Below, piece after piece: positions 12,600-25,653 of a DNA stretch of 64,000 bases. Position 1 is the stretch's first letter; each line of letters opens with the position of its first letter. This stretch comes from Rallus limicola (Eukaryota > Chordata > Aves > Gruiformes > Rallidae). The stretch covers positions 2,693,501 to 2,757,500 of the forward strand of contig JAKCOZ010000005.1 in NCBI GenBank assembly GCA_022605955.1. The letters run 5' to 3'. The position numbers and the translations under genes are program-made. The notes under the pieces are model-generated. The model ran no database searches and had not been told where the DNA came from. It saw only the letters and a list, made by a program, of their open reading frames with translations.

Positions 12600-12960
12600 G
12601 ACAACTATCATTTTATTGATGGGGTCCAATAGCTGGGAGAGCGAGAGGTGACAGTGGTGTAATTACCGGACCTGACATACTTTGTTCACTTCTTTCCACC
12701 TTTTTAGGCAGATGAGGCAGTACTGCGCAATGTCAACAATCAAAATGGAAATGCAGGCAGTGTGAAGACCTGGGTGAGTAATTACCAGGGGCTGCAGACC
12801 TGTGACTACTCCCAGTGTGGCAGGGCTGACAAGGTGCAGATTGTTTTTTATCCCCCAGTGTGAATCTGGCTGTCTTGCTGCTGATAGATCCAGGTGGTGG
12901 TATTAATTAATACACCAGCAGGAGCTAGTTCAGCTCTTGACAATGCATTATCCTTATCTG
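12600..12960. promoter_or_regulatory. Candidate conserved element around a possible exon
   Basis: Base composition here is more balanced than in the surroundings and no repeat is recognised. It carries dense motifs that resemble developmental regulatory DNA: TGACAG (MEIS/TGIF-type) near 12650, GTAATTACC at about 12659-12667 and again near 12779-12786, and ATTAATTAATAC near 12903-12914. The element also contains the acceptor-exon-donor arrangement at 12708-12773. Whether it is an enhancer, an exon with conserved intronic flanks, or neither can only be settled by cross-species alignment. Confidence 0.35.
12708..12773 (+). CDS. Candidate 66-bp cassette exon, phase 0-0
   Basis: A pyrimidine-rich tract (about 12684-12705) ends in TTTTTAG at 12701-12707, giving a strong 3' splice site. 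The donor at 12774 reads TGG|GTGAGT, a perfect match to the extended GTRAGT consensus. The 66 bases between keep one frame fully open for exactly 22 codons, beginning ADEAVLRNVN and ending GSVKTW; a second frame closes at a TGA. A length divisible by three with both sites in phase 0 fits an alternatively included exon. I do not recognise the peptide. No partner exon was identified in the window, so the host gene would have to extend outside. It could still be chance within a conserved non-coding element. Confidence 0.3.
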
Positions 12961-14156
12961 AAAAGAGAAGGCAGCAGTTGGGTTCTGAGAAAAAGTCATT
13001 CCTTTTGACTTCTTACTATTAAGGTTGAAAAATACAGTGCAGCTTGAGAAGTAAGTTTCTCATGAGAGATGACTTATACTAACAGATCTAGTCTTACTGT
13101 ATTTCTGTCTTTGAAAGTTGGATGTAAGCAGGGCTACATTTAATGAAATTGCACCCAGATTGTCAATTCCACTTAGTTCATGTAAGAAATGTTCAGCTGA
13201 CTAGTCCTGTATATAGACATTTAGCTTGTCTTCTGTTTAAACTTTTTGCTCCTATGAACTTTACATCATCAGTTTCCTGCCGTTTGACCTGCAAATAAAT
13301 TCCAGTAGAAAATACTGCTACTGAATGGCAATTAATTGTAATGCAGGCACTGCCTGTGGTTATAGTAGCACTCTGTGCATTATCTAAATATACAGTAACA
13401 GCTGTCTATGTTTTAATCACCTGTAAACTATTAGTCATACCTATTACATAGACAATTTGATATTTTACATTCAAAATTAAAATTTGCAGATCTATAGCAA
13501 TATATGCCCCGCTTCAATGACTAACTCTTACAGTAAGAATATTTCTTGTGGGACAACGGATAAGTCCAAATCCTATTTTCAATAGTGATTTCTCAGATTT
13601 TTAGATAACTGGTAAATCAAAGGTATTTTATGTCATGGACACATGCAATCCTCCATCTTTAGCTGAGGTAAGTAAAGGGGTATGAACTTGTGCCCTCAGG
13701 TTCTTAACACGCTCTCATGCAAGCTCTGTCCCTTCTGCTCCAACAGTGGCTTGCTCCTGGGAATGAGTTTCAGCCAACACAGGTCCAGCTGGCAAAACCT
13801 TATTAAGTTCTTTAAACACATCCATTTATTTTTAGTACAGTGGGTTGGTAATGCTGGCAGGATGATGAGATAGTGCTGATGATGAGCCTCAGGAACAGGT
13901 TTTAGGTAAAGTTAAAAAGAAAACACAGTTATGATCTTAAATAAAGTTGATTTTGAAAGCAGGCCACTGGCTACTAAGTTACTAGATGCTTCTTAAAACT
14001 TTACAGTTTAAATAATAACTACTTATGTGAGCATATTTTGTTAATACCATACTTTGTAGTATAAAGCATGGAATTCTAAACTTTTCTTAATCACACCCAA
14101 ACAATTCTTTTGTGTTCAAATTTCAATGTTTAGGTGAAGTAAAGAACTTCAAATGT

Positions 14157-14190
14157 AGGGGGGTAGGGGATTGGGGGGGAGGGGGAGGGA
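14157..14190 (+). other. G-quadruplex-type G-run cluster
   Basis: At least four runs of three or more G are separated by short loops (one or a few bases) on the plus strand, matching the usual intramolecular G-quadruplex pattern. The surrounding DNA is AT-rich, so the cluster stands out. No gene or promoter is seen next to it. Confidence 0.6.
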
Positions 14191-15050
14191 GTTCACTGAA
14201 ATGTAAAACTTTCAAAATATTACACATAGATCAGATATTGCACATCTGAAAACGCATGCCTTAAAATGGTCTTGTATAAGAAATCACAAAAATCCTAAAA
14301 TGCATGTACCCAAGTTGTATTAACCAAAACTGATCCACAAACTTATTGCTGCTATGTCACACATGCAAAACCAATCTTATTTCAATAACACCCAGTATTA
14401 AACTTCATCCCTCAAAATTTTACACTCTATTGAAAAGAAATAATAGTGTTAAAGAAAAGCTAATCCTGTGATCTTTTCACATTTGGCTGCAGATGTTATG
14501 CCATTTTCAAAAGAAATACTTGCCTGCCTTCCTTCTTACTCACCTAGATAGTTACTGGGCTAGACACATTGCAGTCTCCTTGAATAAAATAAAATGCCCT
14601 GTTTAATTGAAAGCCTGACACTCAGGATTGAACTGCTGAGACAAGCCTGCACATGCAGTAGTCAGAAGCAATATTAAAAATAGACTCTACCCAATAGCAG
14701 AAAAGCAACATACAACAACAAAAGCTGGTAATCACTACTGAGAACTTCTGACGATGGATATGAAAGCATACTGGAAAAATGCAAATGAAATCTATGCAGG
14801 AATGCAAAGAAAGAAAAATAATTTTACACCTACAGGCTATAATAAGATCTCTGATTGTTGGTATCACACCTGTAGACCTCTGAACTGGTATGGCAGAAAT
14901 ACAGAAGCATGACTCATTTACTGCAATAAACAGCTTGCTGACTGATGAGAAACAAAGTAATTTGTACCTTTGTCTATTAAAAATGTCAGTGAGATGAAAA
15001 GCAATTAGGCACCCTCTGCTGTGAGGTGGCAGTGCAGACCCTCATGAGAT

Positions 15051-15083
15051 GCTGAGTGCCCACAGCTTCACAGATTTCAATAG
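15051..15083. repeat. Possible ancient palindromic repeat relic
   Basis: The stretch 'ctgagtgcccacagcttcac' followed by 'agatttcaatag' resembles one arm of a palindromic dispersed repeat that I associate with sauropsid genomes. Only one arm survives. Two similar relics of this general class lie at 37672-37783 and 39462-39545. Family name not established. Confidence 0.3.
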
Positions 15084-18000
15084 AAAAAACTGCATTTGTA
15101 GGGTTATTAATGGATGTTTCCCTGCACAAACTTTCTTTGGCATCTTGAAACACCTAGAAAATGTTACATTTTATCACTGCTTTTATTGACTATAATTTGT
15201 TCCCCAAATTTAGTGTAAAAAGATACTTAAGGAGATTAATTTTCTTACAGGTTAGCAACAAACCATGTATATACCTGCTTATATTCCTCATTCTAGTGAC
15301 ACTTTGAGTCTAATTAAATTCTCACATCAGTTTTACATGGGGCTGTGAACAAATGAAACCTATTTTACAGCCTTCCAGACTTAGCCATTACCCCCCCAAG
15401 GTAAATGATAACAGTAGTAGATGCTTTAATTTCTTGTGTATTATTCAAACTGTTGATATAATAATGACTCTGAAAAGTTTCTTAAACATTTTAGATATCA
15501 ATTTTTCTGGATGCAACTTGTACACAGTGAGTTATGTTATGCTATCCTCAGTCACTTCTTGTGCCCTTGGTAAGGCTAATTAAGAGTATTATCATTAGAA
15601 AAAGGTAGTATGTGGACTGAGTACAAGCTTTTGCATGCAAACAAGACTGTCAACCACTGCTTCAACACAGCCAGGATTCTCCTGTCCTCTGCATTCCACA
15701 ACAAATGCAAGTCACCTAATCTTACAGTGAAAGACACAGAACTATCATATACCTAATACAAAAGCACCAGAGAGCAAGGATATACATACACACATAGGCA
15801 ATAACTTAGGAGAGTTAACATTTCTTAGTCCACAAAACCTTACAAAGAGGTAACAGATTCTACACATACTACATTGTAGGCATACATCAAACAAGTTTTA
15901 AAACAACATACGGGAAAGATACTTTTTTGTGTTCTTCATGAGAGCATCCACCTTCAAAATCCTATTTTTACTTTTGGTTGGTTTTGAGTTTTTGGTTTGT
16001 TTTGAATTTTGGTGGTTTGGGGTTTGTTTGTTTTTCCTAAAAAGAAAACATATACATACTCATTATAAAGTCTATTTAGTCAATACTTCCAAAGCTACTG
16101 TTTTCTGCATCCCAGATGCAGGGAACTGCATCTATACAAAGCCTGACAATTTTGTTTCTGTGTTTTACACCCTTCTTAGTTACTTTCAACCTTCTGGTTT
16201 CCAAACTAAAAATCAAGTAATGATTTCCATTTGATTTTAAATGCTCATTTTGCAATGGTATATTTGTCTACACTAGAGGACTTACCACACGACTTCTGAA
16301 ATGAAAACAATGTATTTTGCACCTCAGTTAAAAGATGTGCTTGTTTGGACACAGCCAAATATTTCACTTGGTTGTTCAGCTACAACTTTTCCAAGTCCTA
16401 ATGCTGAATTTCACAAACACACAGGCACACTTGAATACCAAGTTTCTCAGCGCTTGGGTTTCATCCTATTTGTCAAATTTGTCAATATCTTTAGTATCTT
16501 CACAGTCTCTTGGAACTCACAGGAGATTAACTGTGGCAAATAATAGTATTTTTCAGATAAAAGACTGAAAATGTTTCTGTGGTGGGAAACTGGAATGTGA
16601 AGTCAGAAGAATCATCCAATTCCTATGGTTCAGAGCAAGCAAATCAGAACTACAAAGAACAAACTTCCAGGTCTGGATATAATTGAACTGTTGGGAAAGG
16701 CCGAAGTATATGGCTATGAGCTAGGCAACTCTGCCTAACTAATGCATCACAGAGATCAGAGCCCTAAACATCATAATAAGAAATATCTATTGAGAGGAAA
16801 AATACAATGGTTTACTTAGTAAAGACAAGAGTTTTTGAACTGAATGGAAATACTCTAGTTGTCTTTTAAGAAGATATAAGGGTCAAGATAGCACCACTTT
16901 TATTTCTGAATAAGCCATGGCCCTCTCTCCTGCTTTTTAAAAGTCATTTAGAATTAAGGCCAGGAAATAGGTATGGCACTGACAGTAGAATGGGCAGAAT
17001 TTACTTGCCTAAATGCAGTGTTCACCTAGGGGACAAAAAATCCAAACAAAACCAATCCTTGAACTTTGGAATCCTTTAATTTAAAAAATGTGTCTTTCTT
17101 TGGTTTTAAAACACTAGAACAGTGCTCCTGTCCATCTTTATCTTTCTTGAGCATGGTTTGGATCCAGATATTAGGCCTGAGCACTCCAGCACAGCATGTG
17201 TCCTCTGAGGTTCTAATAATTCTGGAAAGGATACCTAGAAAATGCATTTGCTGTTATTACTTTTCTCTTACAATAGTGACGTGGTTGCATTTTTTATAAT
17301 ACAGAAATTGCTCTAGGACCAATAAGCTAGACCACAGATGATCATGCTTGCTTTTACAGTTTGTCTGTCCCAGCAGATTTCTTGGTCTTGCTAGTACAGT
17401 ATAGAACGGCTTATGTGGAAAGCCCCTTCAACCCAGTTTGGAGCCTGTTGTGTTTGGCACTGCCCTAAGAGACCAAAGATGTGAAGAACCTCAGACCCAA
17501 AAGAAAAAAATATATTCAGTAATTAGAGAATTAATAGAAAATTCAGAAGTCATACATAATGGAAAAAAGGGAAAACCTGGACATAATAAAAAACAACAGC
17601 AAAGACAGAAAAAAAATTGGACAAAGATGATGACTACAGTTGTTTAATGTCTAAACTGTGGGAATTAACACAGTTTACTTTATACAAGTCAGTTGTCCAA
17701 TTTTTACATGTTTTCTGCACCCACAAATTTGTAAGCAAGATTCCAATATCCTTCTTAAGAACTTGGACAGTGCTACAAAGTAAACTCTGCTGTGACCAGG
17801 GGATAAATTCCTTCCAACAAAACTTTTTTTTATGCATCATTAGTAGAGTTGAAAAATTCTTCTCTAAAATCTGCATTTGCAACAAGTGTTCCAGTCTTCA
17901 CACTAACCCTTGTGATTTAACTGTCAAGCATGGACTGCAAACATAAAAGCCAAACCCAAGTTTAAAGAATTGTATTAAAGTTGGAAGTAGTAGTTAATGA

Positions 18001-18636
18001 TATTCTGATTGCAGTTTCATTTATATGGTCTTAAACATATAGTAATAATGCATTTTTAACAGAGGAATAAAATCAAATGATTTATTAAGAAAGAATGAGT
18101 GTGTATCATCCATTTCTATAAAACTGTGATTAATTCATGTTCAAGCTAACCTGTCAAACTGAAATACTCATTCTGGCCTAGTATACATATTTCCCTCACA
18201 CTTTATGGATTTTCTTATACCCTTGCCTCTGTGCTTTGTGATTGATCTATACTAAATTCTTCTGAATTGCAATTGCTGTGATACCATTCTGATTCATTAA
18301 TAATCAATTGACAGTAAAAAGTAAGAAGCCAGTCTAGGCTTAAGCAGGTTCGCTGTGCTCACAGTTTCTTTCCTGTGCTCACAGAGAATTTACTTGACAA
18401 ATGTCTTGGAACACAGAAAGACTGTATTTCTATTCCATGTATATTAACAGTTAAATCACTCTTGTGTTAGTATAGTCACACAACAACACACCATCTACCT
18501 TGAAAGTATTCAGATAAGTGCTTTTTGCATTTTTAGATATCACTTACCAAAGAATATTTTTTATAACCTAGGGTTTAATTTCTGCAAATACAACAGATAT
18601 CTCTCCAGCAAAATTGACAACTTAGACCCGCCCCCT

Positions 18637-18655
18637 CCCCCCCCCCCCCCCCCCC
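18637..18655. repeat. C homopolymer, 19 bases
   Basis: An uninterrupted run of 19 C follows a short C-rich lead-in (18627-18635). It is likely unstable in replication and in sequencing, so its true length is uncertain. Confidence 0.9.
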
Positions 18656-18759
18656 ATTATTTTATACACAATATATAAAAAGACATGTCACTTGCACATT
18701 ATCGTGCAAGCTGGAATAACTTTTTTCTGTAAAGGAAAATATAACACAATAGCTGGTGG

Positions 18760-18990
18760 ATGCAGACATATCACTAGTCTTTTAATTAGATGCTAATTAA
18801 TGACTCACTGGCTTTAATCGTATCAGTCTGGTAATACTATTTATGCCATACAGAATAAAGATCTACTTTGTAAGAAATCAACATGGCACGTGTTGACATA
18901 GGAACACATCCAGCCATAATTCATTCTGTGTAAATATATCCACCCATACTTGGATTCTGAACTATTTAGAAGAGATACACTAACTTAGCC
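18760..18990. promoter_or_regulatory. Candidate homeodomain-rich regulatory element
   Basis: Clustered homeodomain cores (TTTAATTAGAT at 18781-18791, CTAATTAAT at 18793-18801) sit against an AP-1-type TGACTCA (18801-18807). The 11-mer TTTAATTAGAT occurs again at 42825-42835. No repeat or frame explains the segment. This is motif reading only. Confidence 0.25.
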
Positions 18991-20896
18991 GATGTGCATG
19001 GAAAGCAGGGGCTGAGCAGGGGGTGCAGGGAGAGCAAGGAAGGGAAGAATCAGAATGGAAAGAAAGTACATAATTATTTTCCAAAATGCCAGCACTCTCA
19101 TGCTTTAGATAATATGTATCCATCAACATATTTTACATCCAAATGATGATAATAACTTCATAATTGTCCATGCTGGCAGGGTTAAAGAGAGATTCATATG
19201 TTTAATTTTCATGGAAGGTGTTAAAATAGTAGATATATTAGACAACTGACTACAGATGAAGATGACTAAAATTATTCAATTGGAGGGGTAATAACATTTC
19301 AAAATGGTCACAGAGTATATCAGCTGTACTGAGAGCATAAGAAACTCAGCACACCAGGAGGAATTACATGGGTAGCCTATGTGTATCTAAAGTGAAGATC
19401 CGTACTTCTGCTTTTTAAACATGCCCAAATGCCTAATGGCTTGCTCTTCCAGATATGGTACTATTTCAGAATACACACACAAAACTGAAGTTTTTAATGT
19501 CAAGTTATAAGTTTACTTCTTTCTTTTAGCAAAGTGTTTATAAGTATTAGCACTTACAATGTTCCTTAAGACTTATTTTCTATTAAATAATTATATTTTC
19601 TTTCAAGTATATTCAAAATTTAATTGAAAATTGTATCATAATTTATTTACTTAAACATCTAGGTTCATCTTGCAATAGTTTTAAGAGGAAGAAAAGGAAT
19701 ATCTTTAAACTTGCATTGCTAAAATCATTGTATCACAATCTGTTTAGCAAGAGTTTATCTCCTGCAACTAAAATGGTGCGCTCTTGATGAGATCTGTGGA
19801 AAGAGAAACTGAAGGAACTGAGGAATAGATTGGGGTGTGGGGGAGAGGGGAAGAAATAAATAACATATGTTTAGAAAAAACTCCTGAGCATTTAAGAGCA
19901 CCTAGTATATTAAACATCAAAAGAATTAGCTCTCCTCAATAAAACATTTGAGAATACTATTGTTCCTAGTTCTTCGAAAAAGGCAGAGACAAGTATTTTT
20001 CATGTCACTTTCTCCAGCTAAACTAAAGCTTCCTGATGATTTAGAACAGAGGATATCAATGAGCTAATCAAAATAACAATGTAGTTTTCATTGTTTTCCC
20101 TCTTCTTTTGCAATTGCAATTACAATAATTTGTTTCAATGCAAAAAAAGTCACCTCTGTGAATCGAGATTCATTTTTTTCTGTCATACATGACTCCACTG
20201 AGTTGAAAGGAATAAACTATCAATCATTATCACTGTTCAAATCACAACTGGAGTTCAGAGATTACAGTGTTATAACAATTATGTGAGTAATTCCTTGTTT
20301 TACAAGGGTCAAAAACAGTGAAGCAGCCTACATTCTGTCAGAAGAATCCACAGTTTAGTGTAAAATAATCTCTGTTCTCCATATGTAAATATGGAACTGC
20401 AAGCCCTTCTGAGATCCCTTTCAGGTTTCTATCCTTTTATCAAGTTAACTAGAATACTCTGCAAGTTAAGTCTCTGTCCAATAAACCCCAAAAACAAGTC
20501 CAACACCCCTCCCTTCTCCCCAACCAAAAAACAAGCAAGCAACATATCTTGAGTACTTTTCAAACAATAGGAAGTATCCTGTTAAGGCTATACCACATCA
20601 GCTCTAAAGAATGAAAGTTTTCTCTCCTTAAAGAACATTGGTACTTTTATATAATTATAATGCAGTATACATAATGTGTTCATGTCTGCTTATGTCAGGT
20701 TAGTTCTTATTGCATTATGCCATATAACTTAATGTACCTTAATATACAAAGTGCATTGAGTGATACATTTTAAAACTGTGTGTAATTTTAGCTGACAGCA
20801 TAGACTAGGCTTCATAGACAGGAAAAAAAAAAATGTATTCTCTAGTTATGAGTCTGGACAAACTGGAAACTTTGAAAGTGCCACTACGATAAGCCT

Positions 20897-21094
20897 CTTT
20901 CACAGTGAGTGTGACGGAGCAGCGGAATAGGCTGCCCAGGGAGGTGGTGGAGTCTCCTTCTCTGGAGATATTCAAGTCTCGTCTGGATGCCTATCTATGT
21001 AATATGAGATAGGGAGCCTGCTTTGGCAGGGGGGTTGGACCCGATGATCTCTTGAGGTCCCTTCCAACCCCTAAGATTCTGTGATTCTGTGATT
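20897..21094 (+). mobile_element. CR1 LINE 3' end, young subfamily
   Basis: The fragment covers the last part of CR1 ORF2 ([18 protein letters not shown]) and the 3' UTR, ending in (ATTCTGTG)n-type repeats at about 21074-21094. It is about 97% alike by eye to the 3' end of the nested CR1 (about 61553-61745), with around six differences in 190 bases. The short frame ends in the same TAG as that element. Severe 5' truncation left only about 200 bp. Confidence 0.92.
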
Positions 21095-24000
21095 AGTTAC
21101 ACTTTTTTAAATTCAATTGTCAATGCCAAGGAGCGTGAACGATCTCCATTAGAAGAAAAATTTATCACTTGACACACAGAACCACTTGCCCTGCAAGTGA
21201 AAGGACAGTCAATCTCCCACATATAATTTGCTTCATAACCAAAATTCTGTTGAGCAATATGTGTTTTTTCAAAATTAAAAATAATCATGAACAGCTATGT
21301 AAAATATACTTCCCACACTGAAATATTTTAAAACACAATACTATAAAAACCAGTGATATGTTTGAGAAACTGTTTTTAATTTCCCTTTCAGCTGAAACAG
21401 AGAATATAACTTGACTATAGGAACATATATTTTAAGACAGACAACTGACTTATGTAGATACACTATATACATTCCCAACAATTTGACCATGGTTAAAGGG
21501 TATTTATATTCTGATGTGGCTAAAATTGAACATGTCAACACTAATGCATTTTTCTAGGAGAATCACTACTTTCACCATAATTTCCATGGAAAATTTGTGT
21601 GCACATGCAGTAATAGACACATTTATAACATCAAAAGGATTCAATTTTCTTTTCAATCATACTACAGTATGAATAGCTTTTCCTATTGAATTTAACAATA
21701 AGGCACATTACCATAGTCTAAAGGATGGGGTACTTCTGCTTGCTCATATGAAAGTATGTCAAACAATATGTAATATATATCACAATAGTTTTGGGTTAAC
21801 TGCTCCTTTATATAGGTTTGTTTCCAATATATTTGTGTCAGCAGATTTTTTTAAAAAATATTATTAAATCTGTAAGATCAGCAGCATTTCTAACTCTGTT
21901 TAACTCTCTGTAACATTAGAAGGGTATTTAAATATTATTTAAAGATATACAGTGATTTTGTATCAAGAAATTATTTAGCATTATGAAATCGACTTAAAAT
22001 CCATACTTAGATACACAGGTTTGGCTTTGTACCACTGGTCATCATTTTAGCACACCACCCCCCTCCCCAGACATAGTATCTGTCACTGCAACTCACGAGA
22101 AAGGAAAGATTGTATGCATTATTTTCTCAATCCTGCATGTTTTATGCATGGCAAGAAAGAAAATGAAAACCAAAATCCTAATACAGTTTTGTTTGAAGTC
22201 TACATTTATTTTGCTGTCATGAAAGAAGATCTCTCTGAAAGAAGTCCTCTTCTCACCATGCAAATGTTGGTCATGCCCCAAAACTGGCTGGCATTTGGAA
22301 ATTCAAGAGCTAAGGAAGACCTCTCACTCAAACTCAAGTTAAGTGGAGAACCACAGAGCGTCCAGATGTGATTAGACATAATTCCTCTTTCCATTTCCTG
22401 CTATTAAATTTGCTCACTGCTTATGAGTAAAAAACTGACCTGTGAAATATGATACCTTGCTCTCGTTTCTGTTGCTGCTTTATTCTTTATTAGGGCTGGG
22501 CTCTGCTCTAACAGGATTAAAACAAGCAAACTACCCAAAGCAGTGTGTGGTAATACATCTGGAACTGATCTTAGTAGTATGTAGACTTTTGGCCACTCAT
22601 TCCAGTTGGGTAAAACTGGAGACTGAACTCATATGGAACTCTGATAAATTCCTATTCTTAATGCTTGATATATCTTTGCCATTGTTTCTGTTTCACATTG
22701 GCATTTGTTATTCAAGAGAAGACTAATTCTAAGATCCAGTCTGATCACTTGAGAAGCAACTGAAACTCACATATTTTATGCTTTCAGTTCTGATAGCAAA
22801 TTAAATTATGCGGGGGGGGGGGGGAGGGAACCCGCACAGTAGGAAATTCCTTACTATAAACAAAGGCAACTAGGAACAGTTTATTAAACATTCTACCTTA
22901 TTGCAAACATTTATGGAGTAAAACATCTGCATTATGTAATTTTTGTGTTCTTGAAGGAATTGTATCACAGTTGTTCTTGAAAGCTATTTGTGAGGAAGTA
23001 TCTACTTTTGAGATCGCAGTGCACATATGGAAGGAGTCTCTTCATGGTTGAGAGATTATCTGTCATTTCACTGAGATGTTACTATGTAGGGACATTAGAT
23101 TCATAAAACAAGAAAGGCAACCGTCAATCTACTGCTAGAAGTGTAAAAATTTCTAAAGATAATGGTAGACATATTTCCTAAGGGCAGGGGGAATAAAAGT
23201 GCAAAGACAGCATAGACAAGGGACCAACAAAAGACACATGCCACATACAGTTTCTACAGCTCAGCAATACTTCCTTCCACCCAGTTGCAATGAATACCTA
23301 ATATGGCAAAGAAACTAATCTCAGTCCAGAACTCATCAGAATTGTAGAGAAACAACTAAAGAAAAAGCTAAAGGCCGCAACTTCTAATGAGAGCTAATCT
23401 CATGGGTATCACTGGTTCTTCAGTTTCACCTGCCAAGCCTGAATTCATGAAGCATACAAATTTGGTTACAATTCTTATTCTTACCTTCCAACTACTCCTT
23501 GCTAAATTATGCCAGCATGATTTTAACTGTATTTTAAACTTGTTTTTGCAAGGTGTCTCGAGAAAGAAAGAAGCTAAAAACTGTGAGGGATTTGGAGTTA
23601 ATGTTCTTTTGTTTTGTCGTAAGGGGCACTTTTTTTTCCTACATTGGCTCTGCTAGAGATGTCCTTTTTCCTATGGCTTTTTCCTTGTAGAATTTCAATT
23701 CTACTCTTGTTTGATTCATCAGAGATCTAGCCATAATCCGCCCCTTTACAATAATATAAATCTTGTTTAGTACATTATTGTAATAGCAGATTATTTTCTT
23801 TTTTTCTGTGACTTTGCTGACTCATATTCTAATGTGACTCAGATAACATTGAATACCTAAAGCACAAGGCGTGGGTGTGTAATATTCAGAGCACACAATC
23901 CTGACCTCTGTGAAAGAGAGACTGAATCTCCTTGTTAGACTAAGGATAAGATTTCATAGCAGAAAGTCACTCTCAAAAAGAGTGTACTTTAATTAGCAGT

Positions 24001-25024
24001 AGAAAATCCAAACATTCCTCACCTACAGCCTAACTCAGCAAATCAACTCCCTACAACTTTAAGTCATAATCACACTTCAGTGATGTCTATTTATCATTCA
24101 GAAAAAGTATAGAGATGAGGTTTAGCAAAGTAACAAGATTAGATGTATGGCCAAGCAGACATACTGTTTTAGACACTGGTGAATAAAGAAACATTATAAA
24201 AAATTTGGACTTTATATCAAATATTTGTTTGTGATTAGGACATTCATTTAATGATAGAATATTGTCACAGGAATATACAGCAAGCAATAAGCAAAATATG
24301 TGGAAACTTTCAAAAACCTGAATAAAACACTGCAGAGTACACCTGGGAAACAACTACCTATAAATCTCTCACACAAACAGGCAAAGTTTGGGAAAATAAA
24401 TTATGGGACTCAAAGATTCACATTTCAAATACTTGCTTTGTTTTTCTGTGGATTCAAGAGGACTGTTTTCAGCATTTAAAAGAGAACGTGTGCCTCAACT
24501 TGGAACTTTAGCAAGCACCTATTACTTATAACCATCCTATTTTGGGACAAAGCGGTCTCATGTTTACGTTGGAGTAGTATATGGTATCATTTACCTAATG
24601 GCTGAGTACCATAATTCCCTTCAAATTTCCTCTGTGACCTCAGTGTCACAAAGGCACTAGGTTTCACTCTAACAAGTACTAAGCAGTAGTAAACAAAGTG
24701 CTTTGTAGATGCTAGATCTAGTGTATGAATTTCAGACTTGGAATTCTGGATTCTGCCAGCTATCCTCATTACAATCAACACTGAATTTTGCTTTTTCTTT
24801 ATCTTTACGTCCAAAGTGTGCTGAAACACAGCACAGAGATAAATTATGTAATTAAAATTTTATAAGATTTTGTATAAACTTTCAAGAAGTAGTTTTCCAG
24901 GTCAATTGGAAGTGTGAAATTATATAATTAGTATTTAAATCTTGTAGAAGTTTAGGTACCTTGGAAGATGCTCACATATTATTGCTCAGGTAAAGAGCTG
25001 AGCAGAATAGCAGACAATCTATAT

Positions 25025-25058
<34 letters not shown>

Positions 25059-25653
25059 GAGAAAAAAAGAGAGAGATATCTTTCCAAAAGCCACATTAAA
25101 AAAAGCCAGGAGTTACACTTCTGTACAAAACTAAATAACAAAGTAACCTTTCCCTGTGCTTATGTTCCTTTTCTTGGATAATGCTGATGGATCAGCACTA
25201 CAGAACGAAAGGCAGTTTTTCTCATCTATAAACCAGAATTAATTTTTACTTTTATATTGCAAGCTACAATTCAGTTTGAAAGGAAAGGATTTTAGATTTC
25301 AGTTAGCAAATTCACTGAGATGCTACACCATATACAACTCCTTTATTCATTTGTTACTAAAACAAACATTTTCCAAACAGTCATTTTCCAAAACAGCAGC
25401 ACCATCACCACTTTTATTAATCATAAGTCTGGTAAGTTAGCATCAATAAATTACGCCTTGCCTGGATGATCTTACTAGACTTCTGTATTATACAAAGAAA
25501 AGGAAAGAGACCAGTAAGGTATTCTGATCATTCATGACCCAGAGAGTCTTCATGACTCTTGAATTCAGTAATGAAAACATTTGTTTCAAGTGATCAAGTA
25601 ACTTTGTAATCAAGTTCCTGAACAAAGGGTTGGAGGCTTGAGGCTTAGTGTCT
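21095..25653. other. AT-rich non-coding sequence
   Basis: No gene recognised. It contains a 13-G run at 22812-22824 and a 26-A run followed by GA repeats at 25029-25076. Open frames such as 22114-22371, 22442-22726 and 23387-23656 overlap frames on the other strand or lack domain features; I leave them uncalled. Confidence 0.55.
25029..25076. repeat. A homopolymer with GA repeat
   Basis: Twenty-six consecutive A (25029-25054) run into interrupted GA dinucleotides with a second A-rich block. No LINE or SINE body precedes it on either strand, so it is a simple repeat rather than a retroposon tail that I can identify. Confidence 0.85.

Larger units (their letters stand above)
11030..20896. other. 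Non-coding region with a few embedded signals
   Basis: Apart from the CR1 tail at 11395-11505, this interval contains the conserved-looking segment 12600-12960 with a candidate exon, a G-quadruplex motif at 14157-14190, an old palindromic relic near 15051-15083, a C homopolymer at 18637-18655 and a homeodomain-motif cluster at 18760-18990. The longer open frames (15929-16234, 17438-17647, 17617-17946) show no domain, signal peptide or codon pattern that I trust. I see nothing else to name. Confidence 0.55.
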
